From NCBI GenBank assembly GCA_002794785.1, contig NBBA01000002.1, positions 124,001 to 188,000 on the forward strand: 64,000 nucleotides of DNA, in the 5' to 3' direction. The notes beneath the pieces were generated by a model. That model was given only the letters and a program-made list of their open reading frames with translations, ran no database searches and was not told the origin of the DNA. Within the stretch, counting starts at the first letter, position 1; every line of letters starts with the position of its first letter. Both the position numbers and the translations under genes were made by a program. This document shows positions 27,066-38,789 of the stretch, in pieces. This stretch comes from Coniferiporia sulphurascens (lineage: Eukaryota > Basidiomycota > Agaricomycetes > Hymenochaetales > Hymenochaetaceae).

Positions 27066-29965
27066 TCAAGCGGAAAGCTGTTCCTTGACGATATCGGCCG
27101 CCCTCTCGGCCACTGCAATGACTGGAGCAGCCTATGCATAACACACATTTCGTCAAAGAGCATAACAAAGAAGCCTGAGGCAAACGCACCGTATGGCCCG
27201 CAATGATCGTCGGGAACACCGACGCGTCAACGACTCGCAGCCCCTCTACACCGTGCACACGCAAGTACGCATCGACGACGCCGCCATCCTCCAGCCGTGC
27301 CATGCGAGCAGTCGACGTCGGATGGAACAGCGTCTCCGTCCTGTCACGTACCACTGCCTCGAGGTCCAAGTCACTCAAATTGTGCAGCGCGTGATCGAGC
27401 AAAGGATTCATCTCTGCCCCGTCGAGCAACGTGGAGAATGGTGGAGTGCGCGAGACACGTAGGGCGAGGCGAAGACCGCGCGTGAGGACGGCGACGTCGT
27501 TACGCGTCGACAAGTAACTTTGGAGGAAAACAAGTTTGCATCATTAATACTGACGCGTGCTAGTCCGAAGTCGAACTTACTTCGGGTCGATGACAGGAGG
27601 ATCGAACGGATCTGCTGAGTTCAGCGTGATAGTTCCGGTACTCGAAGGCCTGCCAAAGACGTTCGCGTGGTGAGCTCTTTAATTCGTCGTAGCACGATTT
27701 TTCCGCACCGACCTAAGCAGAATGGCAATTATCGTACTCATCTCGCCTTTTGGAAGGCCTTCTAACGAGTAGTCTTTCGACCATCCAAAAGGACTCGATA
27801 GCAACTCCAGATCCGGTGCGTTCGCACCAGATGTCGTATCCTCGGTTTTCTCCGTGTACTCCGAGGGCGGAAACAGAACGGGGTCAGTGGAACGCATGAA
27901 GGCGGCGCACTCGACTATCTGTGCACACGCAAGCCCGCCCGACGTCGAGTTACCGAGAAAAATGGCGCTCGACTTGATAAAACTGCTCAACGGAAGGATT
28001 ATAGCGTGGCGGACTCACGTTAGTCGAAATAGGGCCTCCGCCTGTCAGCAGCCACTGCATGAGTCTACACGTCCCACGAAGCTTTTCGAAAAGCATAGTC
28101 GACCCCAGGTACATAAGCGACATCCCGGGCTTGGTTCGGAAGTTTACATTCACGGAGGCGTGGTCCATGAGATGCTGGCCAACCCCGGGCAAGTCGTGAA
28201 CAACGGGAATGGACTTCTCTTTCAGGTGGGCAGCGGGACCGATACCGGATAACATCAAGAGCTAAAATATCATCAGAGCTGTGCGTTAGACAACAAGCGA
28301 TGATGGACTTACGTGTGGAGTGTGCACCGCTCCGGCACTAACAGAAAAGAGATCTAAAGAATTCCGGATTGTACTAACAGTAACACTTACGACAGAATAA
28401 CCTCCCTTCTCGCCCTCACGTGATACTTAGCACTTTGCTTGTCCCGTGCGAACTCGACACCAACAGCACGCTTCGTATTCCCCGTAACTTCAAAAAGGAT
28501 CTTCGTCGCAAAGGCGTGCGTTACAACCGTGAGGTTAGGACGCCTCATAACTTCAGGAGTGAGATAGGCGGTCTCGGTCGAGACGCGCTGTCCTCGGCTG
28601 TCTATGTACGTCACTGCAACGATGACATTTACTTTAGAATAAAAGGAAGCAGCGAGGAGCCCGCCGAATTTACGCACTAGTCTGCAGAAAGGGTACTTGT
28701 TTTAGTAGGGGAATTGCTTATTGAAAATGTTGCGCCTACCCTCGTCACGCCTAGTGTGCCGGCCACGGTATTGAAGTCCGCGGCGTACGGTATACCAACG
28801 GCAACGCAGGCATCAACCCATTTTGAACAGACAAAAGACGAATATCCGTTATATCCCACTTTTTAGAATAATATCAATATTTCCTCGGCGACATAACTCA
28901 TTGTGACTGAGTTACCTTCGACAGGACCAGAAGATCCGTGAAGCGAAGCATCGACATTGGGGAAAAGTGGATTCGGTGTGAACTTCTCGAATTTACGGAA
29001 GTATCTGTGAGCGAATAATGTTAGATTAGGTCTGCACTCATTTAGCGGAGTAACTGAAAAAAGAACCACACACTTCTGCAACTTGGAGAATGCCCAGCCT
29101 TCGCTCCCTCCTAGGCTTGTCTTAGCCCATTCATCGTAGTCCGAAGGCGCACCAGCGTGATACCTGCGAGGGAGATGTAAGCACAAGTCTGAACCATAAG
29201 CAAACCTGCGTACATTTGTCCGTTCATGGAGGAACCTATACAGGTGAAATCAAATCGATCAGATCGGAATAAATAAGAAGTTTACTCACATCCTCCGAGC
29301 ATCTTTGCTAAGGCATCAATCAGATCAGACGTCAGACTTTAAATGCTAAATAACGCTTGGATGGGAGGGAGAAGTTACCTCTGGGCCAGAAGCGTTTTCT
29401 CCTTGCCGCATTTGGCTGTTCTACCGTAAGGAATTTGTAATCGAGCTCGGTGCGGAGTAGCTGGAGACAGCCAGACGGAATACGACTCAGTAAGTGGGCC
29501 TTCCCGCTGAGTACGTATCGCATTCAATGTCAATGTCAGTAACGAACATATCAAAGGTTGCCAAACTCTGGGAGCATATTGAATTTGACTTACCTGCCAC
29601 CAGCCTCTATTAGGAGAACATTAATGCCGGGATCCTCTGAAATTCGAGAGGCGAGCACGCAGCCAGCCGTCCCTGATAAAGCGAAGAAACTCAGGATCTA
29701 ATCCCTTGAAGAGCATAAGAGCAAACAGCATACCACCTCCGACGACCACAACGTCGAATTCCGGCAGCGGCAGAGTTGGGTCGTCGTCCGCCCGCAGTCC
29801 GACATCTTCCGGCGCCTCCATACCGGCCCTCCCACGCTTCCGCCTTCTGTACTTGGGCCACGGGAGACTCTTGAAGAATTGCACGGTCACATAGCAGAGC
29901 GCAATCGCGGAAGTAGAGGCGAGGAACAGCCTCTGGGGGCTGTGTGTCCCTATGAGGGACGACAT
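27066..29965 (-). CDS. GMC oxidoreductase 1 (aryl-alcohol oxidase/dehydrogenase-like)
   Basis: FAD-dependent glucose-methanol-choline family enzyme. It starts [13 protein letters not shown] at 29965 with a hydrophobic segment (about residues 11-31) followed by KYRRRKRGR, which suggests an N-terminal membrane anchor rather than a cleaved secretion signal. The dinucleotide fold is FDVVVVGGG (near 29735-29760), spliced to TAGCVLA. Later exons include [30 protein letters not shown] and [15 protein letters not shown]. The C-terminal catalytic region has [20 protein letters not shown] and [15 protein letters not shown] (27195-27330), giving the two expected active-site His positions. The last short exon ends [10 protein letters not shown] at 27066. 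More than ten short introns are needed; I saw no frameshift. It is paralogous to 49775-52852. A likely role is oxidation of an aryl or other primary alcohol. Confidence 0.84.
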
Positions 29966-31070
29966 AGGCAGAGGCGACAGTCGGGGCGAAACCAAATAAA
30001 GAGGATAGACGCTAGGGTCTCTTATACGTTGATCGAAGCACCCCATTAACCAACCCCATGATACGAAGAACTCGAAAAAACAAATCAGTGATCTTCAGTC
30101 GCACAAGCGACACGGGCGCTTAAATTTAACCTGGTCCCACGTAACCCATCTTCCGCCGCCTTTCTATTGTGCAGAACTCGAGGAGAGAAGCATGTAGGTG
30201 ATTGTTCGGGCTCGAGGTTCGGAGAAAAACAGAAGTTGCTAGGATTGACACATCTCTTCGAATGTATGTTCCTTGACGTGCAAATATCGGGCACGTATCG
30301 CACTCGGATATTCAATAGTATCGGAAGCCACGGAGTTTGTGTGGAGACGGGTCCTCGAATGGAGTTCGAAAGAGCGCAAGCAGAGTCACGGTCAAGTGAC
30401 CTGCCTCAAAAGGGTGGCTACACCGGAATATCCGAGCATCTCCTTGCAGTACTATTCTAAAAGCGCGGGAGATTCTTTCTACCTTCTGGGGTCGACAAAT
30501 AACTCCGTGCCCATTCCATGTCAACATCCGATTCCGTGCAATAAGTAACCATACTGCAGGTCTGGTCCCCAAGATCTTAGTCTGAAGACGCCATGGCGCG
30601 GGCCAACCCGCCTTCTCGCGATAGACTTCACATCCTTTGCGATAATTAGCTGTACAATTTGCCGCTTTATCTGTCCCGATAACACCACTTACGCCGTTTG
30701 GGTCATAGGGCACAACGACGAAAATGTAAAGCCAAAACATCGAGATTAAGTTAAGTTGTGCTAGTAGAGGTTAACGTCTGGCAGGAGATGGGAGCATGAA
30801 GGTGGCAGAAAAGAGAGGAAGATACACACTGGCGGTGAGGTCGATCTGCAGGTGCTCCTCGGTGACCCTCCACGTAGCCCCTCGACAATAATCTTCGCAC
30901 CCACGTAGACGTAGATAGAGCCAGTGTAGATGACCTGTTCGGAACCTCGCATTGGACTAATAACGCGCAAGAGAGTACTATAATGCAACGCCAACCCCAA
31001 GAAAAACACGCCCGCGAAGGAGATTTTTAATGCACCATTCGCGTTGTTCGGAAGGCCGCCATAGTGTTGT
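29966..31070. other. Intergenic, no gene recognised
   Basis: About 1.1 kb upstream of GMC 1. It contains long but unrecognised ORFs (30312-30740 and 30761-31165, both minus). The second one overlaps the left end of the inverted-repeat arm, where the matching strand of arm B does not preserve it as one frame. Confidence 0.4.
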
Positions 31071-31495
31071 AAAGCCTCAAGTTTTACACATAAAGCCCAG
31101 CCCCAGTCGACTATAGGACACGCACGAAAGCACAGGCGGATGTGCGCTTTGTGGTCGTCACCCACTGCTTATGCTGACCTCAGGACTTTGTACACCGTGA
31201 CATCCGCCCTAGTCACGTCGCCTAGAAAAACCACAAGACGCCCCGCATCAGAGCTTAGTTTCCAATTCTAGATGTGTGGTGAACGTTGCTTGTGGTGAGG
31301 GTGAGCCGCTAGTGAACGAGAGCCAGAGGTGACGATCCGCGAGGGATGACATAACTGTTCCGATGACTAAGCAATTGGCTGCGCCTGGGATCATCAGAGA
31401 TCCCACCGATAGCGAGCGACGCTCTTGCAGCTCGCTCTTGACCACCATCATCTCGTTCGCAAGTTCCACTCAGTTATATCGCCGTAAACACAAAC

Positions 31496-34400
31496 ATGTC
31501 TCAACCAGAGAATCGTCTCGACTCCGAAGACTTCAAGCCGAAGTGAGTCCATAATGCGCGTTGCACCCAGATATCAAATATTCTGACCGTAAATATCTCA
31601 TCTGCGCATCCCCAGGTTTTTACACATTAAAGGTGCGCGAAATGCCCTCGACCTTGGCAGACACGTTGAACTAACTACTGTTCAAAGCAATCGAAATCAA
31701 ATTCACGGGCACTCGTCCGCCTAATCCAATTTCCATAAAAATACAATTGAAAGACAAATCCAAGAATTCGCTCCCTTCGCTCAAGTCTCCTGAGTTCGGA
31801 AAGAATGAGGATGTGCTGCACTGGGAGCCGGAGGTATATTTGTGAGTGTGACAGTTAGTGGTGCTATCGTCGTCGCACACTGAAATGTCCTAGCCACTTC
31901 CCCATATCTACGGACTTTGTTATCTTGGTCCGCGTGGTGCACAGATTTCGTCCCAAGAACGTTGTTGCGGCCTTCGCTATCACGTCAGCGGATATTGCTG
32001 GGAAGGACGTATATTCTGCCACGGGTGTGTCAGCTCGAACCGGCAAAGATATTAACGCTCATGCTACTATTTGTCGCAGACGAGAAAGGAAGGTCCGAGT
32101 TAAGACTATCGTGTGTTACGGTGTCCCAGGTAAGTTGATCGTGACGTGTAAAGCCCCTTGTGCTGATAGTTTTAAAGACGAGCGATTTCACCAAGGTCCT
32201 TGTCGAAGAAGCGAAGGGTCAAGTGGGGAATAAGAAGGTTTTCCTGGAGTCACTTGGCAAGGTCAACGAGGTCTTGGCTTTTCTAATGCCTTTTACTGAG
32301 CTCGCGTCCGGTGTAAGTCCATCCGTGAACCGAGATACCCTGGCTTATCTTCTGGAATACGTTAGGTGCACCCTGCTGTTGGCGCTGCCGTCAAACTTGT
32401 CAATGTGTTGTATGAGGTGACGTGAAAAGTGGATTCATTACCTGCGTAACTCTGATTCTTGCCACAGAAGTGCAAGCTGCAGAAGGAGTGTCACGAAGCG
32501 GCCGCAACTTTAATGGAAGATTTAGTTTCATTTTTGCCGTTCATCAAAGACCCTCCGCCGGACGTGATGACGAATGTCGATGTTAGGAAGACGGTTACGC
32601 GGATGTTGGTGCTTTTCTGCGAGATCTCCAGATCCATCATCAAATACTCGAAAGTGGGATATCTAGGTATAACGAGATTGTTTCTACCATTGTGCCTGAC
32701 GTTGAATGTTTTCCGTTAAATGTTTTCCAGGGGATTTGATTATCTCTCACAAGGGGGAATTTGATTCTTTAAAGGGTGAATTCGAGCGTCTGAAGGGTGT
32801 TTACGATTGGCACCTCAAAGTGGCTACGTGGAAATCCACTATGAAGATAGAGAGGATCGTTACGAAAATGGGTAATTACGGGGCAGGATAATGTTTTGTG
32901 TTAGTTGCTTACAATTCTCTACAGGTGAAGACGTGGAAGATATTCGGCTTAAACGGTTGTACGTGGCGAAGAATGCCCATTATTCTAGCGAGGGCTGCTT
33001 GGAAGGGACGAGGGCAACTGTGTTCAGCCAAGTCATGGAGTGGGCGGACTCTGAGTCAAAGGTCTTCTGGTTGCACGGAGTGGCAGGATCTGGGAAGAGC
33101 TCCATTGCGCATTCTGTTTGTCATATGTTTGAGGAGCAACGACGTCTTCTAGGATGTTTCTTTTGTAAGAGGGATGATCCTGAATGCCGTGTCTCTGAGA
33201 ACATAATTCCTACGCTGGCTTATGCTTTTGCCAAATGGAATAAGGGATACCGTTCGGAGCTGCTTTCTATAATTCAAGGAGCGGATGAGCTGAAACTGAA
33301 TGATGTTCAATGGCAATATGAGCTGTTGATGGATGGGCCTCTGAAGAGTTTGACTTCAAAGTCCATGGATGTGCCACCGAGACCTTTAATTGCGGTGATT
33401 GATGCTCTTGATGAATGCGGAACTTCGGTGAAGTCATGGCTCGGCTTAGCCAGGATGCTAGTAAAATTGTCTGGAATTGTTCCCTGGTTAAAGATTTTTG
33501 TGACTGGCAGACCACTTCCTGAATTTCAAAAAGCCTTTTCTCAGGAGACAGTTTCGTGCCTGCGATACAATCTCAACACTGGGGTTGATTCTTCAGAGGT
33601 TGAACAGGATATTTTACAATATACGGAGTCCTGTGCAGATGATTTCGCAATCGGTCTTTCAAAGGGGCAGATTGCCTCCCTTGCTTCCAAAGCATCAGGT
33701 CTCTTTATCTGGACAAGCACTGTTTTCAAATCCATTTCTGAGCAGAATGATCAGCAAAAAGCAATTAATGGCATATTGATGCTGACATCAAAGGGGTCCA
33801 CATTGGATGGACTTTATGACACTGTTGTAAAGGGTGCTTCTGTTGGACAAGATAATGCTCAGATTGTGGAAGCCATACTTGGTGTCATTGCCCATGCATC
33901 CAAAAACAGACCCATTGCAGATGATGCTATCCTCCATTTTGTCTCTGCTATATACAAAGACGCAAATTATGATGCAGTCAAGGTCACTATTGACAGACTA
34001 CAAGCTGTATTATACAGGGATGAGCAGAAGGGTCGACCTGTTTGTGTTTGCCATCCGTCTTTCCTTGATTTCATTAACAATCAGTTACAAACTGGAACAA
34101 ATGGGATTGGATCAGCTCATCTAGACTTTGTCATGGGCAGGAAGTGCCTTGAGATAATGCATTCTGCTTTGAAATTCAACATATGTGGTTTAGAGTCATC
34201 CTATATTGAAAATGATAGCATCCCAGAAATTGCAGACAGGATATCCAGATGCATTCCACAGTATCTTCAATACAGCTGCATGTACTGGATGAATCATTTT
34301 GAAACCTCTGGCTTGAATGATATGGAGTTGTCAACACAGGAATTACTGCTCAAGTTTCTGTATGAGCCAAAGATATTATACTGGCTAGAATGCTTGAGTC

Positions 34401-35014
34401 TTATGAAGGAATTGAAGTCAGGTATTAATATATTGATATCCTGCCAAAGAGTTTTTAAGGTATATTTCTTATGATTAATATGCAGAGAGGATACTTAATA
34501 TGTGCCATTATAGGAATATAAGGACATTTCCAATATGAGCTTTGAGATATACAGACCTGTGACTGCATACTATGCTGCAATTGCTACCAGTACACCACAC
34601 TTATATGTGTCAGCATTAGCTTGGGCACCAGAAGGAGGAATGATAACAGAGCACCTTTACCCATTCTTCCCCAGCCTAGGTATAATCTCAGGCAAAGAAA
34701 AGAGCTGGAAAAATACTATATGGACAGTTAAAACAGAAGATCCAATCACATGTGTCGCTTACTCTCCTGATGGAAGACACATTGTGTCTGGCTCAGATGA
34801 TAACACCCTGAGGATCTGGGACTCACAGTCTGGGACTACTGTGGGAGAGCCTCTCACTGGCCATTCAGAACAGGTCAGCTGTGTTGCCTACTCTCCTGAT
34901 GGAAGACACATTGTGTCTAGCTTGTGGGATAACACCCTGAGGATCTGGGACTCCTGTGGGAGAGCCTCTCACTGGTCATTCAAACTGGGTCAGATGTGTT
35001 GCCTACTCTCCTGA
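31496..35014 (+). CDS. C2-like/NACHT/WD40 NLR-type receptor, copy A (frameshifted in WD40 region)
   Basis: STAND NTPase of the fungal NLR-like type. [16 protein letters not shown] at 31496 splices through a tiny exon (FLHIK) to a C2-like beta-strand region ([20 protein letters not shown]). That continues as [11 protein letters not shown] and [12 protein letters not shown] helical linker follows (32176-32870). The NACHT domain has Walker [10 protein letters not shown] (about 33081-33110), Walker [12 protein letters not shown] (about 33389-33420) and sensor-like [10 protein letters not shown]. The large exon splices at 34459/34514 to WD40 units beginning [21 protein letters not shown] 14 bp deletion in WD unit 2 (near 34950) shifts the frame, so the product stops at 35014. 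Known fungal members mediate non-self recognition and cell death; that role is inferred here. Copy B lies at 60637-63572. Confidence 0.8.
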
Positions 35015-35070
35015 TGGAAGACACATTGTGTCTGGCTCACATGATAACACCCTCAGGATTTGGAATTCAA
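34746..35070 (+). repeat. Near-identical WD40 coding repeats (three units)
   Basis: Three tandem copies of about 110-126 bp centre on a stretch coding [15 protein letters not shown] and DNTLRIWDS. Long stretches of the units are identical at the nucleotide level, including silent positions. Unit 2 lacks 14 bp present in unit 1, just after the first GGGACTC following AGGATCT. Such near-identity is typical of WD arrays that are re-shuffled by recombination. Confidence 0.85.
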
Positions 35071-35366
35071 TCTTTAATCATGTTGGACATCAGGAAAATC
35101 TCAATTTCTTAAAGAATCTTAAGAGTGATGGATGGATCAGAGATGCAGATGGGCAACTCTTGCTTTGGGTCCCACCCATTCATCACAAAAGTATTCATGA
35201 TATGTCTGAGTATAGTATTCCAAAATATGCTATGGACTGTTACAATTTTCCTTTACTCTCCTTTAATGTGCTGACTCATTTCCTCTTCATCATCATCAGT
35301 CAGCGCAACTCCCCCATTTCTCTGCCTTACTCATCCTTATTCGTCTCGCACCATAAGACGCCATGA
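34956..35366 (+). pseudogene. Out-of-frame C-terminal remnant of NLR copy A
   Basis: After the deletion in WD unit 2 the original reading continues in another frame: [29 protein letters not shown], then [16 protein letters not shown]. That last string resembles the usual terminal segment of basidiomycete NACHT-WD40 proteins. The frame closes at 35366. It is not reachable from the upstream frame without a shift. Confidence 0.6.
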
Positions 35367-36884
35367 TGACGCCTTACTGCACCATCATGATGTGCTTTGC
35401 TTACTGATAGCCCTACTTGTATTACCAAGGCATTCCTTGGGTTTCCATGACCTTCCATAGTCTGGCAAACTACCCTGCACAGGCCGCTACAGTAGTAAAC
35501 ACATAGAGTAGCATATAAGCATGTAACTTCAGTAGCACAAGCCCTAAGCTTGTGCTCTTTGTTCATACAAGCCCATTATCTGCTACCACCAAGTCTACCG
35601 CGTCCCCTCAGGCCATTAGTCGCTTCGTCATAACCCGACCTCGCTAAGAAGCATCTTGCGCCCACATCGTCGATCAGGAAGCCCCACCGACGATCATCTT
35701 CGACTTATGACATCTAGGAAGCCCCATTGCCATATTACTAGTTCCGATGATCAGGAAGCACCAACGTCGATCACTGTGTAACCGTTGAGCTTAACATGGA
35801 CCACCCTATGCAGATCAACTGGGAGATGCTGGAGTCTTAAAATCTATGCACGTTGTGGTAGACGATGAGGTGCAGTGGTGAAGTTGTGGTGAAGGTGGGT
35901 TATCAGCGTAAACCAATGTATTTCATGGTAGAGACCAGCTCTCCTTATATACATCTACCGTGAGCTATGTATACTATAACTATCATAGCTCCTATTCATA
36001 TGGTGTTATCATTGCATTATCATTTACTTAGTAAGATGGTTGTTCATATGACCATCCATTATTTATATTGTAATGTTTATATTTATTTAATATGGAGAGA
36101 TACAGTGGATCTTCATGGGTTGGACTTAAACCATGTTTTGCAATTATTCATGCTGATTTGTAGGTACACTAATTTTGTATTGTCGACTATGATTGTGTCC
36201 TGATTGATGTGCCCCTTTTAGTTGATAATTAAGTGCATATTGTGACAGACTATGTTTTGAGGTAGTGAGTAAATGTAACCACCATATGTTTTGTGATTGC
36301 ACTACGTCGGTCATGGGGGTTTGTTTGTACACATGGCTTTCTGTGTGCTTTGTTTCGCGAATACCGTAAACTTGTATTGTAACAAACCTGCTTCTTATCA
36401 AATTTTATTCTGCTATATACTGGTGATTCAGTGGTGAAGCCGCAATTATGAGCGTGGCGTCTGTCTAAGAACATGCCAGTGTAAGTAAATGCAACAAAGG
36501 CCAGGGTTACTGAGTAACGTATGTAATGTGACTCTTCCAAGATGTCCGAGTGTATGATTGCCTTCATGTTGGGGGTTTGAGAAGCAGCGGCGATGTATGC
36601 TGCACTGGCGCCTGAGTTTCGCCTTGGAAAGGCTCCCATAACGCGCGATCAACCTATATTAAGAGATTGGGGTAAGTACTGGACATTACTCAGACGTGCG
36701 CTTTAAGATCGCATAGGCGGAGACAGATCGTCTTGTCTTCTTGCAGTCCAAACGTGCAACATTCTCGTCTAAGCTAGCCACTGAAAATAAACGGGGACTT
36801 CGAGAGCTTGAATGGGCAGTGAGACTAGGCTAGACAGCAGAGCGATCATGGATTGCCTGCGAAACGCCGGACACGTTCATCAAG
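35367..36884. other. Arm-A-specific segment, possible mobile-element remnant
   Basis: This DNA has no counterpart in arm B. It is A/T-rich in its second half and has LTR-like composition near 35500-35600. Short dispersed repeats of GATCAGGAAGC-type sequence occur at about 35670-35760. An ORF at 36250-36639 (minus, 129 codons) has no recognisable domain. No terminal repeats or coding transposase could be identified. Confidence 0.35.
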
Positions 36885-38267
36885 GTATTTGCATGCGTTT
36901 GATTCTCTTGTCAGTATGGCACGATTTGGAAAACAAAAGACTTAACGACCTTAGAGAGGGGTCGTTTCTTTCTACCCACCATATACTAATGACCCGTGTT
37001 GACACCCGAGCCACTAGATGTGTGTAAGTACAGTACCGTCTCTGTGTCAGTATCTGGTGATGGTTGATGTCGCCGTGTCCGACATACTGTAGAACAGCAT
37101 CATGATCACTATACAGAGTGGCCAAGACTAGTCAGTAATCGCAATCGAAGAAAACCCAGCCCGGGAGAGATAATTGGCAAGTGTTCCGCTATTAATACAT
37201 TAGTGTTGACGTTTTTCCAAAGATCAAACCTCCGAATTTTCAGCTTGTCCCATTGTCTAATTGTTCAAGCTCCAGTGATATAAAGATAGCTCACCGGTAT
37301 TCCCCATCCGAGAAATGCACATACAGTAATTGGATGCGAAGCCTCGACCTCAAAGTACCCGGCCACCGTGATGTCCTGAATCCTGGTGCCTTTTCGACTC
37401 GCCGGGATAGTTCCTGTAAGGAATCAAGGTTTTGAGATGGCCTGCGTTCAGATACCGTCTCTAGACGAGGTGTGCCAGCCTCAGGTTAGAGGCTGTAGTA
37501 CTCAGTCGGTGTTGGTACTTGTCGTCTACCATCCTGGCATCGGCGCTTGCGATGCGGGCCCTAGGAGGCCAGCTTTGCGCTCTTCACGTTCGTAGCTTGT
37601 CGCGAAAGTCTGAGCTGACAGAGGATAACGCCGCTAGGCTGCGGCCGTTCATGTTCGGTTGAAGGTGGGCAGCGGCATGATCTGGACTGACCCGGGCCAG
37701 CGCGTGGTTTACAGACGTCGGTTTCTTCCGTATTCGGATCAAATGATCAGTGATCGGCGATCGGCTATCTGGATCAGGTTCTTGAACGAAGCGCCGACCC
37801 GCTTCAAGCTTCCAAGCGTACTTTGCTTTTCACTTTCAGGTTTTCGATCCTTTCATGCATCGCAGATATGCAGATTCGGGTAGTGAAATTCCCATTGACA
37901 CTACGTTTACATTGTCACACATAATGACGATTTACTCGTTTGTACACAGCGGCCGAGTGTGGATTCAAAACACGGTTAGTGGATCATCGTGCTACGACTA
38001 TTTACCGAACTAACTACACATGCATCGTAGGTCTTACAAGAGTCCCAAAAAACACAACATGTTAACATGAGAACACGAAAGAACACAAAAAGGGCGAGTC
38101 CGAAAATAGTCCGTGTGCGTGTCTGTTAGATGCATCGAGAGAAAACTATGAAAGTCCGTCACAATGCACCGACGCAGTCCCGAGAAACACTGCGTAAACG
38201 AAGTCAGAATATCATATTAAAAGGTAAGAAACGACCCCGCCCACCAACCATTTCTTCACATTAACAT
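36885..38267. other. Conserved spacer between NLR and cerato-platanin, arm A
   Basis: Aligns in reverse complement with 57915-59278 at lower identity than the receptor genes. No reading frame is preserved in both arms, so a protein gene is unlikely. It includes the 3' flank of the cerato-platanin gene and may include regulatory DNA or an untranslated transcript. Confidence 0.5.
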
Positions 38268-38690
38268 TTACAATCCGCAGAGTGACTTGTCGACCTGCAC
38301 CGCCGTAGCCTGCACCACACCATCAAACACCGCATGCCCATCCGTCAACGCATCCATCGCCTCCTGCGCGATATTGAATCCGCTCCCCGCATGGTCAATC
38401 GCAGTCACCACGATCTCCGCGCCCTGGTACGAGAGGCGCCAGCACGTGCCGCAGTTCGGGGAGTCCCAGCCGGCGATGGCGGACGCGCCGCCGATGTAGG
38501 GGAACGAGGGGAGGTCGCCGAAGGTCGGGTAGCTCGAGGCGAGTCCTTCGGCCCCGTTGGAGCAGGAAACGGTGTCCATGCTGCCTGAGGCGTTGTCGTA
38601 GGTGTTGTCGTAGGTTACTTGCTCGGTCGCGAGTACGGCGAGGGGGAGGAGAAGGAGAAGGAGGGAGGTGGCGGTAGATGTGAACTTCAT
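38268..38690 (-). CDS. Cerato-platanin family secreted protein, copy A
   Basis: Intronless gene for a 140-residue small secreted protein. The signal peptide is MKFTSTATSLLLLLLPLAVL, with cleavage likely near ALATEQ. The mature part has the family pattern VTYDNTYDNASGSMDTVSC, PTFGDLPSFPYIGGASAIAG, NCGTCWRLSYQG, TAIDHAGSGFNIAQEAMDAL and a terminal DKSLCGL. Four cysteines are present, as expected for two disulfides of the double-psi beta-barrel fold. Family members bind chitin oligomers, loosen polysaccharides, and can be perceived by plant hosts. It is paired with a conserved TATA box at 38783-38789. The mature protein is about 88% identical to copy B at 57498. Confidence 0.95.
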   Translation of the reverse strand: MKFTSTATSLLLLLLPLAVLATEQVTYDNTYDNASGSMDTVSCSNGAEGLASSYPTFGDLPSFPYIGGASAIAGWDSPNCGTCWRLSYQGAEIVVTAIDHAGSGFNIAQEAMDALTDGHAVFDGVVQATAVQVDKSLCGL

Positions 38691-38782
38691 GATGGAACTG
38701 GCGTGAGGTTGCTCGTAGAAGATATAGGTAAGGCGAAGAGGACTCAGAGGAGGATAGTCAAGACCAGCGAATTCAACTTGCG

Positions 38783-38789
38783 TTTTATA
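38783..38789 (-). promoter_or_regulatory. TATA box of cerato-platanin copy A
   Basis: TATAAAA on the minus strand, about 93 bp upstream of the ATG. The same element lies at the same distance in copy B (57398-57404), with flanking conservation. Confidence 0.7.

Noticed and set aside
30312..31165. Two sizeable minus-strand ORFs (142 and 134 codons) upstream of NLR copy A
   Set aside because: No domain, and the part inside the repeat arm is not preserved as one frame in arm B although the DNA is about 95% identical. More likely promoter DNA of the receptor.
36250..36652. 129-codon minus-strand ORF in the arm-A-specific segment
   Set aside because: No domain, overlapping another unrelated frame, and A/T-rich low-constraint surroundings.
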